Below the pieces are notes generated by a model that made no database searches, was not told the DNA's origin, and saw only the letters and a list, made by a program, of their open reading frames with translations. The translations under genes were made by a program, and so were the position numbers. DNA of 64,000 nt from the NCBI RefSeq assembly GCF_030409325.1, contig NZ_JAUFPR010000002.1, positions 2,356,001 through 2,420,000 of the forward strand, in the 5' to 3' direction. Of the stretch, positions 43,202 through 52,222 are shown piece after piece; the first letter of the stretch is position 1, and each line of letters starts with the position of its first letter. Source of the stretch: Mucilaginibacter aquaedulcis. GTDB lineage: Bacteria > Bacteroidota > Bacteroidia > Sphingobacteriales > Sphingobacteriaceae.

Positions 43202-43930
43202 CTAAGCTTTCTTTTTGGTGTTGAGATATTTTTTGTAGCAGGCCGAAAAGTTTGAGGGGTTTGAAAAATTAAGTATTCCGGCAAGTTGCTTTTTACTGAA
43301 TTTTTTATCCTGTAAATACTTCTCGGCCAGTTCCATCTGGAGCGTTCGGTAATAAGAAAATATGCTGGAGTTGAATTGGGTCTTAAAATCCCGCTTAAGC
43401 TTTGATTCAGAAATAAAATGCAGCCTGGATAGCTTAGCTATGCCCGGGAAACCTGTCAATAAACACGTTTTTAATGTGTTTACAATATTATCAAGTATGT
43501 TTTCGCTGGTTGATGTGCTATTGTGAGAGTCATTTAACATGTATTGACCCTGAATAATTTCGGGAACGGAAATATCTGATATATATACAAAAAAGCCCTT
43601 TACCTCTTTGTCTTCGTAATCGGGACTAAAGGTGGCAATCGCTTTTCTTTTTTCGCCGGATGGGGTTACAATGTCACGCTCAAACCTTTGGATTTTGCCT
43701 TCAAAAACGCCAATTACATAAGGTACATATTTTTGAAAAAGACTCCCTAAAAAATCCTCCATCTTGATACCAACCATCACCTCCCGGGTTTTGCCATACC
43801 ACTCCAGAAAGGCCTGATTCGCATACCTGCAAATCAAATTCCTGTCCCAATACGCAAGCATGGCCAGCGTGTGGTCTGCAACTTCTAGATGATTCCACTC
43901 AATACGATTGCTATTAATATCCTCTGACAT
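43202..43930 (-). CDS. PAS domain protein with AraC-type DNA-binding domain
   Basis: The ATG at 43930 follows a TTG-started extension. Residues about 14-125 form a PAS domain (MLAYWDRNLICRYANQAFLEWYGKTREVMVG, split here as an N-terminal strand-helix unit) ending VKGFFVYISDIS. The C-terminal 90 residues are an AraC-type double helix-turn-helix (ISESKLKRDFKTQFNSSIFS, then YLQDKKFSKKQLAGILNF and NPSNFSACYKKY). It may sense a small ligand or redox state through the PAS domain and switch a nearby operon. No membrane segment is present. Confidence 0.8.
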   Translation of the reverse strand: MSEDINSNRIEWNHLEVADHTLAMLAYWDRNLICRYANQAFLEWYGKTREVMVGIKMEDFLGSLFQKYVPYVIGVFEGKIQRFERDIVTPSGEKRKAIATFSPDYEDKEVKGFFVYISDISVPEIIQGQYMLNDSHNSTSTSENILDNIVNTLKTCLLTGFPGIAKLSRLHFISESKLKRDFKTQFNSSIFSYYRTLQMELAEKYLQDKKFSKKQLAGILNFSNPSNFSACYKKYLNTKKKA

Positions 43931-44071
43931 TAACTTCAAACCATTAAATTAGGTTGTGCTATAAAGATAAAACTTATTACAGGTTAATAAGTGACGACCG
44001 TCACTAAAATTAATGACAACCATCACTTATTGACCTGTTATATTAAATCAATCCTTAACCTGCTAACCTAT

Positions 44072-44842
44072 TTAAAGTGTCTTTACAAACGTAAAACCGA
44101 ACATGGAGTTTTGGTAAGTAGGCATAATTACAGTGCTTGCATCTTTTTTACCGCTGCCAAATGTTTGTTTAAGCAGGGGATATATTAAATAGGCAAACTT
44201 TGTTGATAAGATGCCTACACCTGCCCCGGCTACCACATCGCTAAACCAGTGGGCATTGTTGTACACCCTTAATACCCCAGTGGCGGCGGCAACAGAGTAT
44301 CCCGCAATACCATACCATGGCGAAACATCACCGTATTCCTGTGTTAAAAATTCGGCCGATGCAAAGGCATTACCGGTGTGCCCTGATGGGAAAGAATATT
44401 CATCGGCATTACTTGGCCTGGATCTGTGACTTATGCGCTTACCCAAAAATGTAGAACCTGCAAATATCCCTTCTGATAATACATAGAGTATTGTGCGGTC
44501 GGCAAAGTTATGTTTACCCTGTATACCCGCTAAATTTAAGGCATACACTGCAACACCAGGAGCGTACTGAAGATAGTTATCAGCATGAGTTTTAAAACCC
44601 GGATGATCCTTTTGCATATCATTATAAACATTATAATCAATTTGTCTTATGCCTTTGATATGAAATGAGAGGATACCATAGGTAACAAAAACAGCCGGAG
44701 GAATAAAAGCCGTAAGTGGCGGATGACTATAAGATGATTGCTTTTTTATAATTACAGATGAATCTGTTTTCACCGTATCCTGGGCAATGGCACCCAACGG
44801 TAGTATTAAAATCGAAAAAAATATAAGCTTATTCCAGAACAT
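44072..44842 (-). CDS. PAP2 superfamily phosphatase
   Basis: The ATG at 44842 gives MFWNKLIFFSILILPLGAIAQ, a signal peptide. The three PAP2 motifs are present: KRISHRSRP (K-x6-R-P), YSFPSGHTGN (P-S-G-H) and VLRVYNNAHWFSDVVAG (S/T-R-x5-H-x3-D with a variant start). The protein would dephosphorylate a lipid phosphate in the periplasm; recycling of undecaprenyl pyrophosphate used by the polysaccharide locus is plausible. It is divergent from the two-component operon. Confidence 0.87.
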   Translation of the reverse strand: MFWNKLIFFSILILPLGAIAQDTVKTDSSVIIKKQSSYSHPPLTAFIPPAVFVTYGILSFHIKGIRQIDYNVYNDMQKDHPGFKTHADNYLQYAPGVAVYALNLAGIQGKHNFADRTILYVLSEGIFAGSTFLGKRISHRSRPSNADEYSFPSGHTGNAFASAEFLTQEYGDVSPWYGIAGYSVAAATGVLRVYNNAHWFSDVVAGAGVGILSTKFAYLIYPLLKQTFGSGKKDASTVIMPTYQNSMFGFTFVKTL

Positions 44843-44897
44843 TGCGACAACCAATAGCTTGATGAAATAAACAATAATATGATTGAATTCTGAATTT

Positions 44898-44986
44898 ATT
44901 CTGTAGGGGAATACCCATTGATTATTTTTTCATAATTTAATTGATTCACAAGGCACAATACAGAATGTATACAAATTCAGTTTGTA
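44898..44986. promoter_or_regulatory. operator-like elements before the two-component operon
   Basis: ATTCTGTA (44898-44905) and its complement TACAGAAT (44959-44966) form a spaced inverted repeat. A second inverted repeat, TACAAA/TTTGTA with 5-base spacing, covers 44970-44986 and ends 13 bases before the response-regulator start. The region also serves the divergent PAP2 gene. Confidence 0.4.
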
Positions 44987-44999
44987 CATTTAATAAAAA

Positions 45000-45680
45000 A
45001 TGAAGATACTGATCATAGAAGATGAGGAGGGCCTGCGCGAAAGTATAGCAGAATACTTTACGGAAGCCGGCAATATTTGCGAAACCGCAGCCAGCTATTC
45101 CATGGCCTTAACCAAGGTTGAATTATACCGTTACGATTGTATACTGCTTGATATTACCCTACCGGGTGGGGGCGACGGCATCAGCATTCTTAAAAAACTG
45201 AAGGAAAATAATTATACCGATGGTGTGCTCATCATTTCGGCCAAAAACTCACTTGACGATCGACTGCAAGGCCTTGATCTGGGTGCAGACGATTATCTTG
45301 TAAAGCCTTTTCACCTGTCTGAGCTCAAAGCCAGGGTATCGGCTATCATCAGGCGAAAAATGTATAACGGCAGTAACCTGCTCCTGTTTAATGAACTTAG
45401 TATTGATCTGCAGGCAAAAACGGTGAAGGTGCATGATACTTCTGTTAAATTTACCCGGAAGGAGTTTGACCTGCTTATTTACTTTATAGCCAACAAAGGC
45501 AAAGTGGTTTCTAAAAACGCCATTGCCGAGCATTTATGGGGCGATGGTATTGACATTGCCGATAACTTTGATTTCATTTATTCACATATAAAAAACATAC
45601 GCAAAAAATTAGTGGAGGCAGGTGGTAATGATTACATAGAGGCCGCTTATGGCATGGGCTATAAATTTACCGGTAAATGA
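45000..45680 (+). CDS. OmpR-family response regulator
   Basis: The 226-residue protein has a REC domain (ILIIEDEEGLRES, phosphorylation Asp51 in CILLDITLPGGGDG, Lys in YLVKPF) and an OmpR/PhoB-type winged helix from about residue 125 (FTRKEFDLLIYFIANKGKVV, then AEHLWGDGIDIADNFDFIYSHI). It overlaps the histidine kinase gene by four bases. Inverted repeats directly before the start may be its own binding sites. Confidence 0.93.
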   Translation: MKILIIEDEEGLRESIAEYFTEAGNICETAASYSMALTKVELYRYDCILLDITLPGGGDGISILKKLKENNYTDGVLIISAKNSLDDRLQGLDLGADDYLVKPFHLSELKARVSAIIRRKMYNGSNLLLFNELSIDLQAKTVKVHDTSVKFTRKEFDLLIYFIANKGKVVSKNAIAEHLWGDGIDIADNFDFIYSHIKNIRKKLVEAGGNDYIEAAYGMGYKFTGK

Positions 45681-46924
45681 AACTGCTGGCCTTATACAAC
45701 CGTGTAAATATCATCACTACCATTATTGTAATGATCATAACGGGCATTCTTTATTATATGGCCATCAGTTGGATATTGAATGGCCAAAATGATAAAGCCC
45801 TGCGTGTTGAAGAAGATGAGGTTTTTGATTATGTAAAGCTTAACCACCAACTACCGCAGGTATTTGACTCCAAAGATCAGCAGATAAGTTTTACCGAAGT
45901 AGCGCCAAACTCCGTAACCCGCAAATTTATAAACACCAAATATCATAACGGCAAAAGCGGCTATGAGGCCGGTCGGGGACTTATCAGTTCAGTTACGGTT
46001 AACGGTAAGTATTATAAAATATTAATTGTTGAATCAAAAGTAGAGACTGAAGATTTGATACAGATCATCTTCAGCATAACGGTGGGTGTTGTTTTATTTT
46101 TGCTTTTGATATTACAGATTGCCAACAGGCTAATTTTAAACCGTTTATGGCAGCCCTTCTATTCCATTTTAAAGGAATTGAAGCTATTTAACATAACTGA
46201 CAATTTGGAAATTACACAAACAGCTACCAAAATTGAAGAATTTAATGAGCTTAACAAAGTTGCCATAACCATGGCAGCCAAGGCAAAGCACGACTATAAG
46301 GATTTAAAGGCATTCACTGAAAACGCTTCACATGAACTGCTAACCCCTATAGCCGTGATCAATTCTAAATTAGATACGCTCATACAGACTGAAAATTTTA
46401 GCGAAAAACAAAGCAAACTCCTTACCGATTTATACAGCGCAGTATCCAGGTTAAGCAGACTTAATCAATCCTTATTACTCTTGGTTAAAATTGAAAACAG
46501 ATTACTTCCGGAAGAGCAGAATGTTAATTTGCACGAGCTAATAACAGAGCTATTGCAGCAGCTGGAAGATATTTTTCAGGATAAGCGACTAACAATTACA
46601 AGTATTCTTGAGGATAAACAAATTGTTGCTAACCGTTACTTAATTGAAATCTTATTGAGTAACCTCATCATCAACGCCGTAAGGCATAACTATGAGGGTG
46701 GTGATATCATTATCAATTTAACCCAAAGTTCCCTCACCATTAAAAATACAGGCAATATCACTCCCCTACCCGGAACAAAGATCTTTACACGCTTCCATAA
46801 ATCATCAGGCTCCGATGGCAGCGGTCTCGGCCTTACCATCAGTAAACAAATCTGCGAAAACTTTAATTTTGCACTTAGCTATCAATTTCTGTCTCCACAC
46901 CACACCTTTGTGATCACCTTTTAA
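45677..46924 (+). CDS. sensor histidine kinase
   Basis: The 415-residue protein has membrane helices at about residues 10-33 and 128-150, with a periplasmic sensor loop of about 95 residues between them. The dimerisation domain has the phosphorylated His219 in TENASHELLTPIAVI. The ATPase domain has the N box LLSNLIINAVRHNYEGG and the G boxes SGSDGSGLGLTISKQI. It is coupled to the OmpR gene by a four-base overlap. The signal is unknown; the CheY-like regulator at 41680 could also be a substrate. Confidence 0.92.
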   Translation: MKLLALYNRVNIITTIIVMIITGILYYMAISWILNGQNDKALRVEEDEVFDYVKLNHQLPQVFDSKDQQISFTEVAPNSVTRKFINTKYHNGKSGYEAGRGLISSVTVNGKYYKILIVESKVETEDLIQIIFSITVGVVLFLLLILQIANRLILNRLWQPFYSILKELKLFNITDNLEITQTATKIEEFNELNKVAITMAAKAKHDYKDLKAFTENASHELLTPIAVINSKLDTLIQTENFSEKQSKLLTDLYSAVSRLSRLNQSLLLLVKIENRLLPEEQNVNLHELITELLQQLEDIFQDKRLTITSILEDKQIVANRYLIEILLSNLIINAVRHNYEGGDIIINLTQSSLTIKNTGNITPLPGTKIFTRFHKSSGSDGSGLGLTISKQICENFNFALSYQFLSPHHTFVITF

Positions 46925-46960
46925 TTAGTTGCGTACACTACCTGCTATTCCAAATGTTTT

Positions 46961-46994
46961 TTTGAAAATATAGCATACTGAAAACGTATATTTA
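46961..46994 (+). promoter_or_regulatory. candidate promoter of the CHAD gene
   Basis: TTTG at 46961-46964 and TATATTTA at 46987-46994 are separated by 22 bases, close to the Bacteroidota TTTG / TAnnTTTG pattern except for the last base. The predicted start of transcription lies about 25 bases before the ATG at 47027. Confidence 0.45.
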
Positions 46995-47026
46995 TATACC
47001 ATTTAAAACCACACAGTTATCAGGGT

Positions 47027-47818
47027 ATGACAAAAAAAGAAGAAATAAAATATTTTGAAAAAGAGTGGAAAGAAATGAAAGCCAGCTTAAAAGCTTATTT
47101 ACAAAATGAACAACAGGCAGATCTTCACCATTTCAGGGTACAGGTTAAAAAAATAAGTGCTTTTTTAATATTGTCTGAAAGTACCGACCGTCATCCCGTA
47201 TTGATAAAGCATTTTAAACCTGTAAAAAGAATATTTAAACAGGCCGGTTACATACGTAATGCACATATCAACCTTGAATTAGGCAAAACCTATAAAATTG
47301 ACAACGAGAGTTACATCAACCAGCAACAGGATCTGCAATCACAAACCCATGCCCAGTTTAAGGCCAACGGACATAAAAACCTTAAAAAAGTTGATAGTGT
47401 GTACAAAGTACTGAAAGAAAAAATAAAAGCTATTAACGATGTACACATCAGTCTGTTTTATCAGAACCAACTTCAACAAATTGCAAATTCATTAACAACG
47501 GTTCAATTTAATGAAGCACTGCACACCAACCGTAAACAGCTTAAAATTTTAATATATAATTATAAATTAACCCATCCTGTTGTGGCTATCGGCTTTAATG
47601 AACACTACCTTGATCAGGTACAAACGGCTATAGGCCACTGGCATGATCATGTACAGGCAATTGATCTGTTTTCAGGAAACACGGTAAATGATAAAACAGC
47701 GGCGAACGCTTTAAAAAAGCAAAATACAAAGTACAAAACCCGTATAACTCATTTAACAAAAGATCTATATAATCAGGCTACCACAACTGTCGATCTACCT
47801 GTTCAGCAGGTAAGTTAA
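47027..47818 (+). CDS. CHAD domain protein
   Basis: The 263-residue protein is almost all alpha-helical with the CHAD signature. LHHFRVQVKKISAFLIL and LHTNRKQLKILIYNYK are the paired conserved His/Arg/Lys helices, and IGHWHDHVQAIDL is the final L-G-x-x-H-D type motif. CHAD proteins bind polyphosphate through such basic residues. There is no CYTH (triphosphate tunnel) domain here, so it is a stand-alone CHAD protein. It follows the two-component operon by about 100 bases and has its own candidate promoter. Confidence 0.8.
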   Translation: MTKKEEIKYFEKEWKEMKASLKAYLQNEQQADLHHFRVQVKKISAFLILSESTDRHPVLIKHFKPVKRIFKQAGYIRNAHINLELGKTYKIDNESYINQQQDLQSQTHAQFKANGHKNLKKVDSVYKVLKEKIKAINDVHISLFYQNQLQQIANSLTTVQFNEALHTNRKQLKILIYNYKLTHPVVAIGFNEHYLDQVQTAIGHWHDHVQAIDLFSGNTVNDKTAANALKKQNTKYKTRITHLTKDLYNQATTTVDLPVQQVS

Positions 47819-48000
47819 CAGCTACTCAATTATCAGTTCGCTTCATTAAAAAATATTTTTTTGTCACTATTTGGCAAAACTTTTATCTAACTAAAAGTAT
47901 CAAATAGAGTAAGGGTAAAACCAGGTTTGCGTGTCATGATCAGGCACAGTATCGCCTAATCACCTAATTTTGGTTTTAAGCCGGTTCAAATTATAACTTG

Positions 48001-49782
48001 ATGACAGTAAACCGAAAGTTAATAACAAGCATTTTATCGCTTTTTTTACCCATGTTCTTTTGCGCCAATCTGCATGCCCAAAACAATTTAATGAAGGAAA
48101 TAAGCATTGGCGACATTAAGCAGCAACGCATGGCCAGTGTGCTCGATAAAATTGCCAGCAAGGGTAATTTCTATTTCGCCTATAATAATAAAACCATTCC
48201 GGCTGATAGTATTGTATCTGTTTCGGGTTATCACGGAACACTATTTAGCTTGCTCGACAAATTGCTTGGGAATAGTTATGAATTTAAAGAAGTGCCCGGC
48301 TATGTTGTACTCAGGCATGCTCCAGGCAAACTACGTATAACCGCCGAGGTTGACAAATATCCCGGAAAGCAAAATATAGTAAAAGGATACGTAAATGATA
48401 TTGCCACCGAAAAGCAAATTGCAAAGGCCAGTGTTTATGAAAAAAATCAACTGATATCAACACTTACCGACGACAAGGGATATTTTGAACTTAAGCTTAA
48501 AAACTGGAACGGATCGCTTTTACTGACAGTTAGTAAAGAGAATTATCGTGATACCTCACTTTATGTACTACCTGTTGTCAATGTCGACTCCAAAAACACC
48601 AATAAAAACTATCAGTACTATCCCGACGAGGGGTCAGAAACCGGGATAGAGCATAGTAGGGTTGCCCGTTTTTTTATCAGTTCCAAACAACTGGTACAGG
48701 GCCTCAACCTGGGTAACTTTTTTGCATCGGCTCCTTATCAAATTTCCCTCACCCCGGGCCTAAGCTCGCATGGTATGTATAACAGCCAGGTTATTGATCA
48801 TTTTTCGTTCAATCTTTTAGGTGGATATACTGCAGGTATAAAAGGCTTTGAAGCCGCGGGCTTATTCAACATTAATCGTAAGGATGTAAGCTTTTTTCAA
48901 GTAGCTGGATTGTTCAATGTGGTAGGCGGGAGTTTAAATGGATTTGAGGCTGCCAGTGTTTACAATAATGTTTTACATGATGCCAAGGGCATACAGCTGG
49001 CGGGCATTGCCAATAAAACACACAATTTTACAGGAGGTATGCAGGTGGCCGGCGCGGCCAATATGGATCAGCAGGCAAAAGGGTTCCTGATAGCGGGTTT
49101 GTTTAACCGTGTAAAAACTTTTAATGGTGGTGTGCAGGTTGCTGGTTTATTCAACTCAACTCAGCAATCAAAAGGCTTACAGCTTTCGGGCCTGTTCAAT
49201 TTATCGGCTAATGATGCCGGTTCGCAATTTACATCTCTTTTTAATGTTGCAAAAAAGGTAAAAGGCTTTCAGTTTGCAGCACTGGTAAACGTAGCCGATA
49301 GCAGCGACTACCCTATTGGACTCATTAATTTCGTCAAAAACGGCGAAAAAAGCCTGGCCATCAGTACCGACGAAAACTTAATGATACATCTTGACTTCCG
49401 TTCGGGAGGCAGGGTACTTTACGGATTAGTTGGTGCAGTGTATAAATTTGATGATGCCCAGGCAAAATACGCCCTGGATATCGGTTTCGGCGCGCATATT
49501 ATCAATCATAATAAATTTTACTTAAACGGCGAATATGTTGCTCAGCTAACTACCAATTTTCATGATAAATTTTATCAAATCAGTTCATTCAAAATATTGC
49601 CTGGATATAAGTTGAACAAATTAGTGAGGTTCTTTGCAGGCCCTTCCTTCAATATCACATCTGCCGATGTGAGCGATAATGTAAAAATACACGGCTGGCA
49701 ACTCAGCAAAAGCATCAGCAACGATAATAAGCTATCAGCTGTGAATGTTGGTATAACCGGCGGGTTGCAGCTTGTGTGGTAA
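48001..49782 (+). CDS. outer-envelope protein with STN, carboxypeptidase-regulatory-like and AGLFN repeats
   Basis: The ATG at 48001 gives a signal peptide (to about residue 27, ending NLHAQ). Residues about 33-106 form an STN domain (ISIGDIKQQRMASVLDKIAS), the module by which outer-membrane transducers talk to FecR-type anti-sigma factors. Residues about 126-190 resemble a carboxypeptidase-regulatory beta-sandwich (VKGYVNDIATEKQIAKASVY). From about 278 to 446 there are eight or more repeats of about 18-20 residues with the form G-x-Q-V-A-G-L-F-N. The last 145 residues are beta-strand-rich and may form an outer-membrane barrel. There is no TonB box or plug domain. It is convergent with the FecR gene at 49959 and is paralogous in its repeat and end regions to the protein at 52223. 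Confidence 0.75.
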   Translation: MTVNRKLITSILSLFLPMFFCANLHAQNNLMKEISIGDIKQQRMASVLDKIASKGNFYFAYNNKTIPADSIVSVSGYHGTLFSLLDKLLGNSYEFKEVPGYVVLRHAPGKLRITAEVDKYPGKQNIVKGYVNDIATEKQIAKASVYEKNQLISTLTDDKGYFELKLKNWNGSLLLTVSKENYRDTSLYVLPVVNVDSKNTNKNYQYYPDEGSETGIEHSRVARFFISSKQLVQGLNLGNFFASAPYQISLTPGLSSHGMYNSQVIDHFSFNLLGGYTAGIKGFEAAGLFNINRKDVSFFQVAGLFNVVGGSLNGFEAASVYNNVLHDAKGIQLAGIANKTHNFTGGMQVAGAANMDQQAKGFLIAGLFNRVKTFNGGVQVAGLFNSTQQSKGLQLSGLFNLSANDAGSQFTSLFNVAKKVKGFQFAALVNVADSSDYPIGLINFVKNGEKSLAISTDENLMIHLDFRSGGRVLYGLVGAVYKFDDAQAKYALDIGFGAHIINHNKFYLNGEYVAQLTTNFHDKFYQISSFKILPGYKLNKLVRFFAGPSFNITSADVSDNVKIHGWQLSKSISNDNKLSAVNVGITGGLQLVW

Positions 49783-49798
49783 CGGATGAGAAAATAAA

Positions 49799-49921
49799 AT
49801 TGTCATTTCGACGAGGAACGAGGAGAAATCTTGTATAACATAAAAATGAGTTTGCAGGTTTTATAAGATTTCTCTTTCGCACTAACGCAGTACCCTCCCC
49901 ATGCTCCATCGAAATGACAAT
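49799..49921. repeat. palindromic interspersed repeat, hairpin-forming
   Basis: The outermost arms ATTGTCATTTCGA (49799-49811) and TCGAAATGACAAT (49909-49921) are perfect 13-bp inverted repeats. A second nested pair, GAGAAATCTT (49823-49832) and AAGATTTCTC (49865-49874), lies inside. The unit thus folds into a long interrupted hairpin. The GTCATTTCGA...AGAAATCT words are typical of abundant intergenic repeats in Bacteroidota. It lies between convergent genes and could end both transcripts. No second copy was noticed in the window. Confidence 0.75.
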
Positions 49922-49958
49922 AGTACCCGATATTTTAAGATCTTTTTAACCAATAGTT

Positions 49959-50942
49959 TTACTTAATAACAATCCCCTGCCCCGTTTGCTCAATACGCAT
50001 TTCGGGAGTGGTTGATTTGATCAGCTCCATTATATTCTCAAGCGAGTCTTGCAGCCTGATGGTAACGGTGATAGAAGTATTACGCAGGGCATTGTTATCA
50101 ATTTTAATATCGGCATTGTAAGCCTCGTTCAATATTTCTACCAGGCGCCATAGCGGCACATCATTGGCCTTAAATACATTATTCCTGTAATAGCCATATA
50201 GCATATCAGTACTTTTTTCAACTTTAAACTGCTGATCGCCATGCTTTATATTTACCATTTCGCTGGCATTCAACCGTACCGAATTGCTGCTCTTGCTTAC
50301 CTGCACAATGCCACTTTCTACAATAACCTGGGTGCTTTGCTCTTTACTTTTAATATTAAAAGCAGTGCCAATATCCTTTACTGTAATATCATTAACATTT
50401 ACAGTAAACGGAACATACTGGTTATGCTTAACTTCAAAAAAAGCCTCTCCTGTAAGTTTAACAACCCGCTGCGATTTAAAATTACCCACATAACTTATCG
50501 CCGAATGTTTGTTAAGGTGGACTATCGAGCCATCAGGCAGCGTATCAACTCTTATGTTGTTTATAGTACTAAAACTGATCAATTGTGATGACATTCCGCT
50601 ACGCTGATACAGGTAGTAACTTATCCAGCCTGCACCTACCAAAAGTACTACCGCCGCGGCTACCCGCAACCAGTTTGTATGGCTGTTGATGGATCTGATC
50701 TGGGTGGGTTTGCGCTTATGCTCTGCCCGTTTCGCTTTAAACTTATCCCAGGCCTCCGCTTCACTAAGCGGACTTACCTGTGCCAGGCGCTTGCTGGTTT
50801 CCAGGATAGTTTTTACATCCTCAAACTTTTTTGCATTAGCATTACTGGCAGCTATCCAGGTTTCAACATCACGCCTTTCGCTCTCGCTTGCCTCACCAAG
50901 AATATATTTGATCAATATGTCTTCGCTCATATGCTGTTTCAT
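49959..50942 (-). CDS. FecR family anti-sigma factor
   Basis: The 327-residue protein has the N-terminal anti-sigma part (DILIKYILGEASESERRDVETWI) and a membrane helix at about residues 90-112 (LRVAAAVVLLVGAGWISYYL). The periplasmic FecR domain includes VDTLPDGSIVHLNKHSAISY, GEAFFEVKHNQYVPFTVNV and VKDIGTAFNIKS. The C-terminal part (LWRLVEILNEAYNADIKI) is the STN-binding domain typical of Bacteroidota FecR proteins. It overlaps the sigma gene upstream by four bases. It presumably receives a signal from a STN-bearing outer-membrane partner; the only STN protein nearby is the repeat protein at 48001. Confidence 0.93.
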   Translation of the reverse strand: MKQHMSEDILIKYILGEASESERRDVETWIAASNANAKKFEDVKTILETSKRLAQVSPLSEAEAWDKFKAKRAEHKRKPTQIRSINSHTNWLRVAAAVVLLVGAGWISYYLYQRSGMSSQLISFSTINNIRVDTLPDGSIVHLNKHSAISYVGNFKSQRVVKLTGEAFFEVKHNQYVPFTVNVNDITVKDIGTAFNIKSKEQSTQVIVESGIVQVSKSSNSVRLNASEMVNIKHGDQQFKVEKSTDMLYGYYRNNVFKANDVPLWRLVEILNEAYNADIKIDNNALRNTSITVTIRLQDSLENIMELIKSTTPEMRIEQTGQGIVIK

Positions 50943-51514
50943 GACTTAAACATATTAAATAACATCAATGCTATGAACGGTAAAAACTCCTTCATCTCTT
51001 TCCTTAATATACGTAAAGCTTTGCCCATATGCGTTTCAACTGTTTTTATAGATATATCTAACTGGGTTGCTATTTCCTGATATTTCAACTCCTCAAACCG
51101 GCTTAAATGAAATATAGCCCGGCATTTTTCGGGTAACTTGGCCAGGGCCTGCTGCAAGTGCCGCTCCAGTTCGCCCATTTTTAATTTCCCCGCAGCATCG
51201 TCTGTATGATCTTTCATGGAGTACGCGGTTGTGGATTGATATTTTAATTGAACTTTTTGTCGCCTGATGTAATTAAGACTATCATGGTACACCGATTTAT
51301 ATAGGTATGATTTGATAGAGGTTTGAATATGCCCCCATTCATTCTTTTCCCAAATTTTAAGAAATAATGATTGCACAATTTCTTCGGCCACATCCCAGTC
51401 TTTGAGTAATGAATAAGCGTAGGCATGGAGCTCCCTGAAATGTTTTTTGAACAGCTGCTCAAAAACGGCCTCGTTTTCATTGGGCCAGTCAACCGTCATC
51501 TCTTTTTTATCCAT
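50939..51514 (-). CDS. ECF RNA polymerase sigma factor (FecI-like, Bacteroidota type)
   Basis: The 191-residue protein has region 2 (FKKHFRELHAYAYSLLKDWD, VAEEIVQSLFLKIWEK, IKSYLYKSVYHDSLNYIRRQ) and region 4 (LPEKCRAIFHLSRFEELKYQ, EIATQLDISIKTVETHMGKAL). It is the usual partner of the FecR protein encoded directly downstream with a four-base overlap. A strong hairpin upstream (51561-51590) separates it from the beta-barrel gene, so the pair probably has its own promoter. Confidence 0.93.
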   Translation of the reverse strand: MDKKEMTVDWPNENEAVFEQLFKKHFRELHAYAYSLLKDWDVAEEIVQSLFLKIWEKNEWGHIQTSIKSYLYKSVYHDSLNYIRRQKVQLKYQSTTAYSMKDHTDDAAGKLKMGELERHLQQALAKLPEKCRAIFHLSRFEELKYQEIATQLDISIKTVETHMGKALRILRKEMKEFLPFIALMLFNMFKS

Positions 51515-51560
51515 TATAGGCTTTTAGGTTCGTAAATAGATGTATGCCAAATGATTTGAA

Positions 51561-51590
51561 AGCGGATAGCTATCACGGCAGCTATCCGCT
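51561..51590 (-). terminator. strong hairpin after the beta-barrel gene
   Basis: Perfect 11-bp arms AGCGGATAGCT and AGCTATCCGCT enclose 8 bases, 17 bases after the beta-barrel stop on the minus strand. A T-rich stretch follows (TTTCAAATCATTT), without a long T run. It may terminate or partly attenuate transcription towards the sigma gene. Confidence 0.65.
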
Positions 51591-51606
51591 CCATCAAACT
51601 TAATTA

Positions 51607-52176
51607 TTATTGAAATTTAAAGCCAACTCCCAGGCTAAAGATATTGGCTTTCTGGCCAAGTTCTTTATTAACCTTACTCAATCCCAAACTGTAGCGGGCA
51701 TCAAAGGTTAAATTGCCTATGTCTACCCCCGCGTTTACAACACCTCCCGCGCTTATATCTTTATATTTGAAACCGGCGGGTGCTACTGGCTTTTTAAGGT
51801 TATAATACAGATCAGGACCAGCTGATATCCTGAAATTCAAGTCTTCTGTATTTACCAGTTTATAACCAACCATTAAAGGCACATTCAATTGTCTGAATTT
51901 GGCATCATAATCGTTTCCGCTGAAGCGATATTTATCACTGAAGGTCACATAATTCAGCTCTGGTTGAAAGTATAGGGTTTTACCTGCCCTGGCAAATATA
52001 CCCGCGTTGAGTCCAATTTTTCCGTCCTTATCGCTCACGGCGTTTAATCCGGTTTTCAGCGTTGAAAAATTAACTCCGGCCTTAATACCAAATTCAAGAT
52101 CAGACGATTGTGCCTTTGCCTGGCTTAAGCCAAGGGTTAATAATATGGCCGTTACCAATAATTTGATTGTTTTCAT
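51607..52176 (-). CDS. outer-membrane beta-barrel protein (porin-family, PorT-like)
   Basis: The ATG at 52176 gives MKTIKLLVTAILLTLGLSQAKAQ, a signal peptide. A longer frame overlaps the upstream gene. The mature protein is made of alternating strands with aromatic ends: LEFGIKAGVNFSTLKTGLNA, LYFQPELNYVTFSDKYRF, LNVPLMVGYKLVNTEDLNF, ISAGPDLYYNL, VDIGNLTFDARYSLGL, and it ends in FKFQ, a typical barrel C-terminus. It probably forms an eight-stranded barrel. It lies between the repeat protein and the sigma/FecR pair in the same direction. Confidence 0.87.
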   Translation of the reverse strand: MKTIKLLVTAILLTLGLSQAKAQSSDLEFGIKAGVNFSTLKTGLNAVSDKDGKIGLNAGIFARAGKTLYFQPELNYVTFSDKYRFSGNDYDAKFRQLNVPLMVGYKLVNTEDLNFRISAGPDLYYNLKKPVAPAGFKYKDISAGGVVNAGVDIGNLTFDARYSLGLSKVNKELGQKANIFSLGVGFKFQ

Positions 52177-52222
52177 TTTTTGATTTTTGTTTACTACTGA
52201 TTTCATATGATTATTAATGATG

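Noticed and set aside
43078..43284. Short minus-strand reading frame of 68 codons after the PAS-AraC gene
   Set aside because: It overlaps the end of the PAS-AraC gene in another frame, has no recognisable motif and no ribosome site.
50679..51080. 133-codon plus-strand reading frame opposite FecR and the sigma gene
   Set aside because: It runs antisense to two well-supported coupled genes; its sequence has no recognisable domain.
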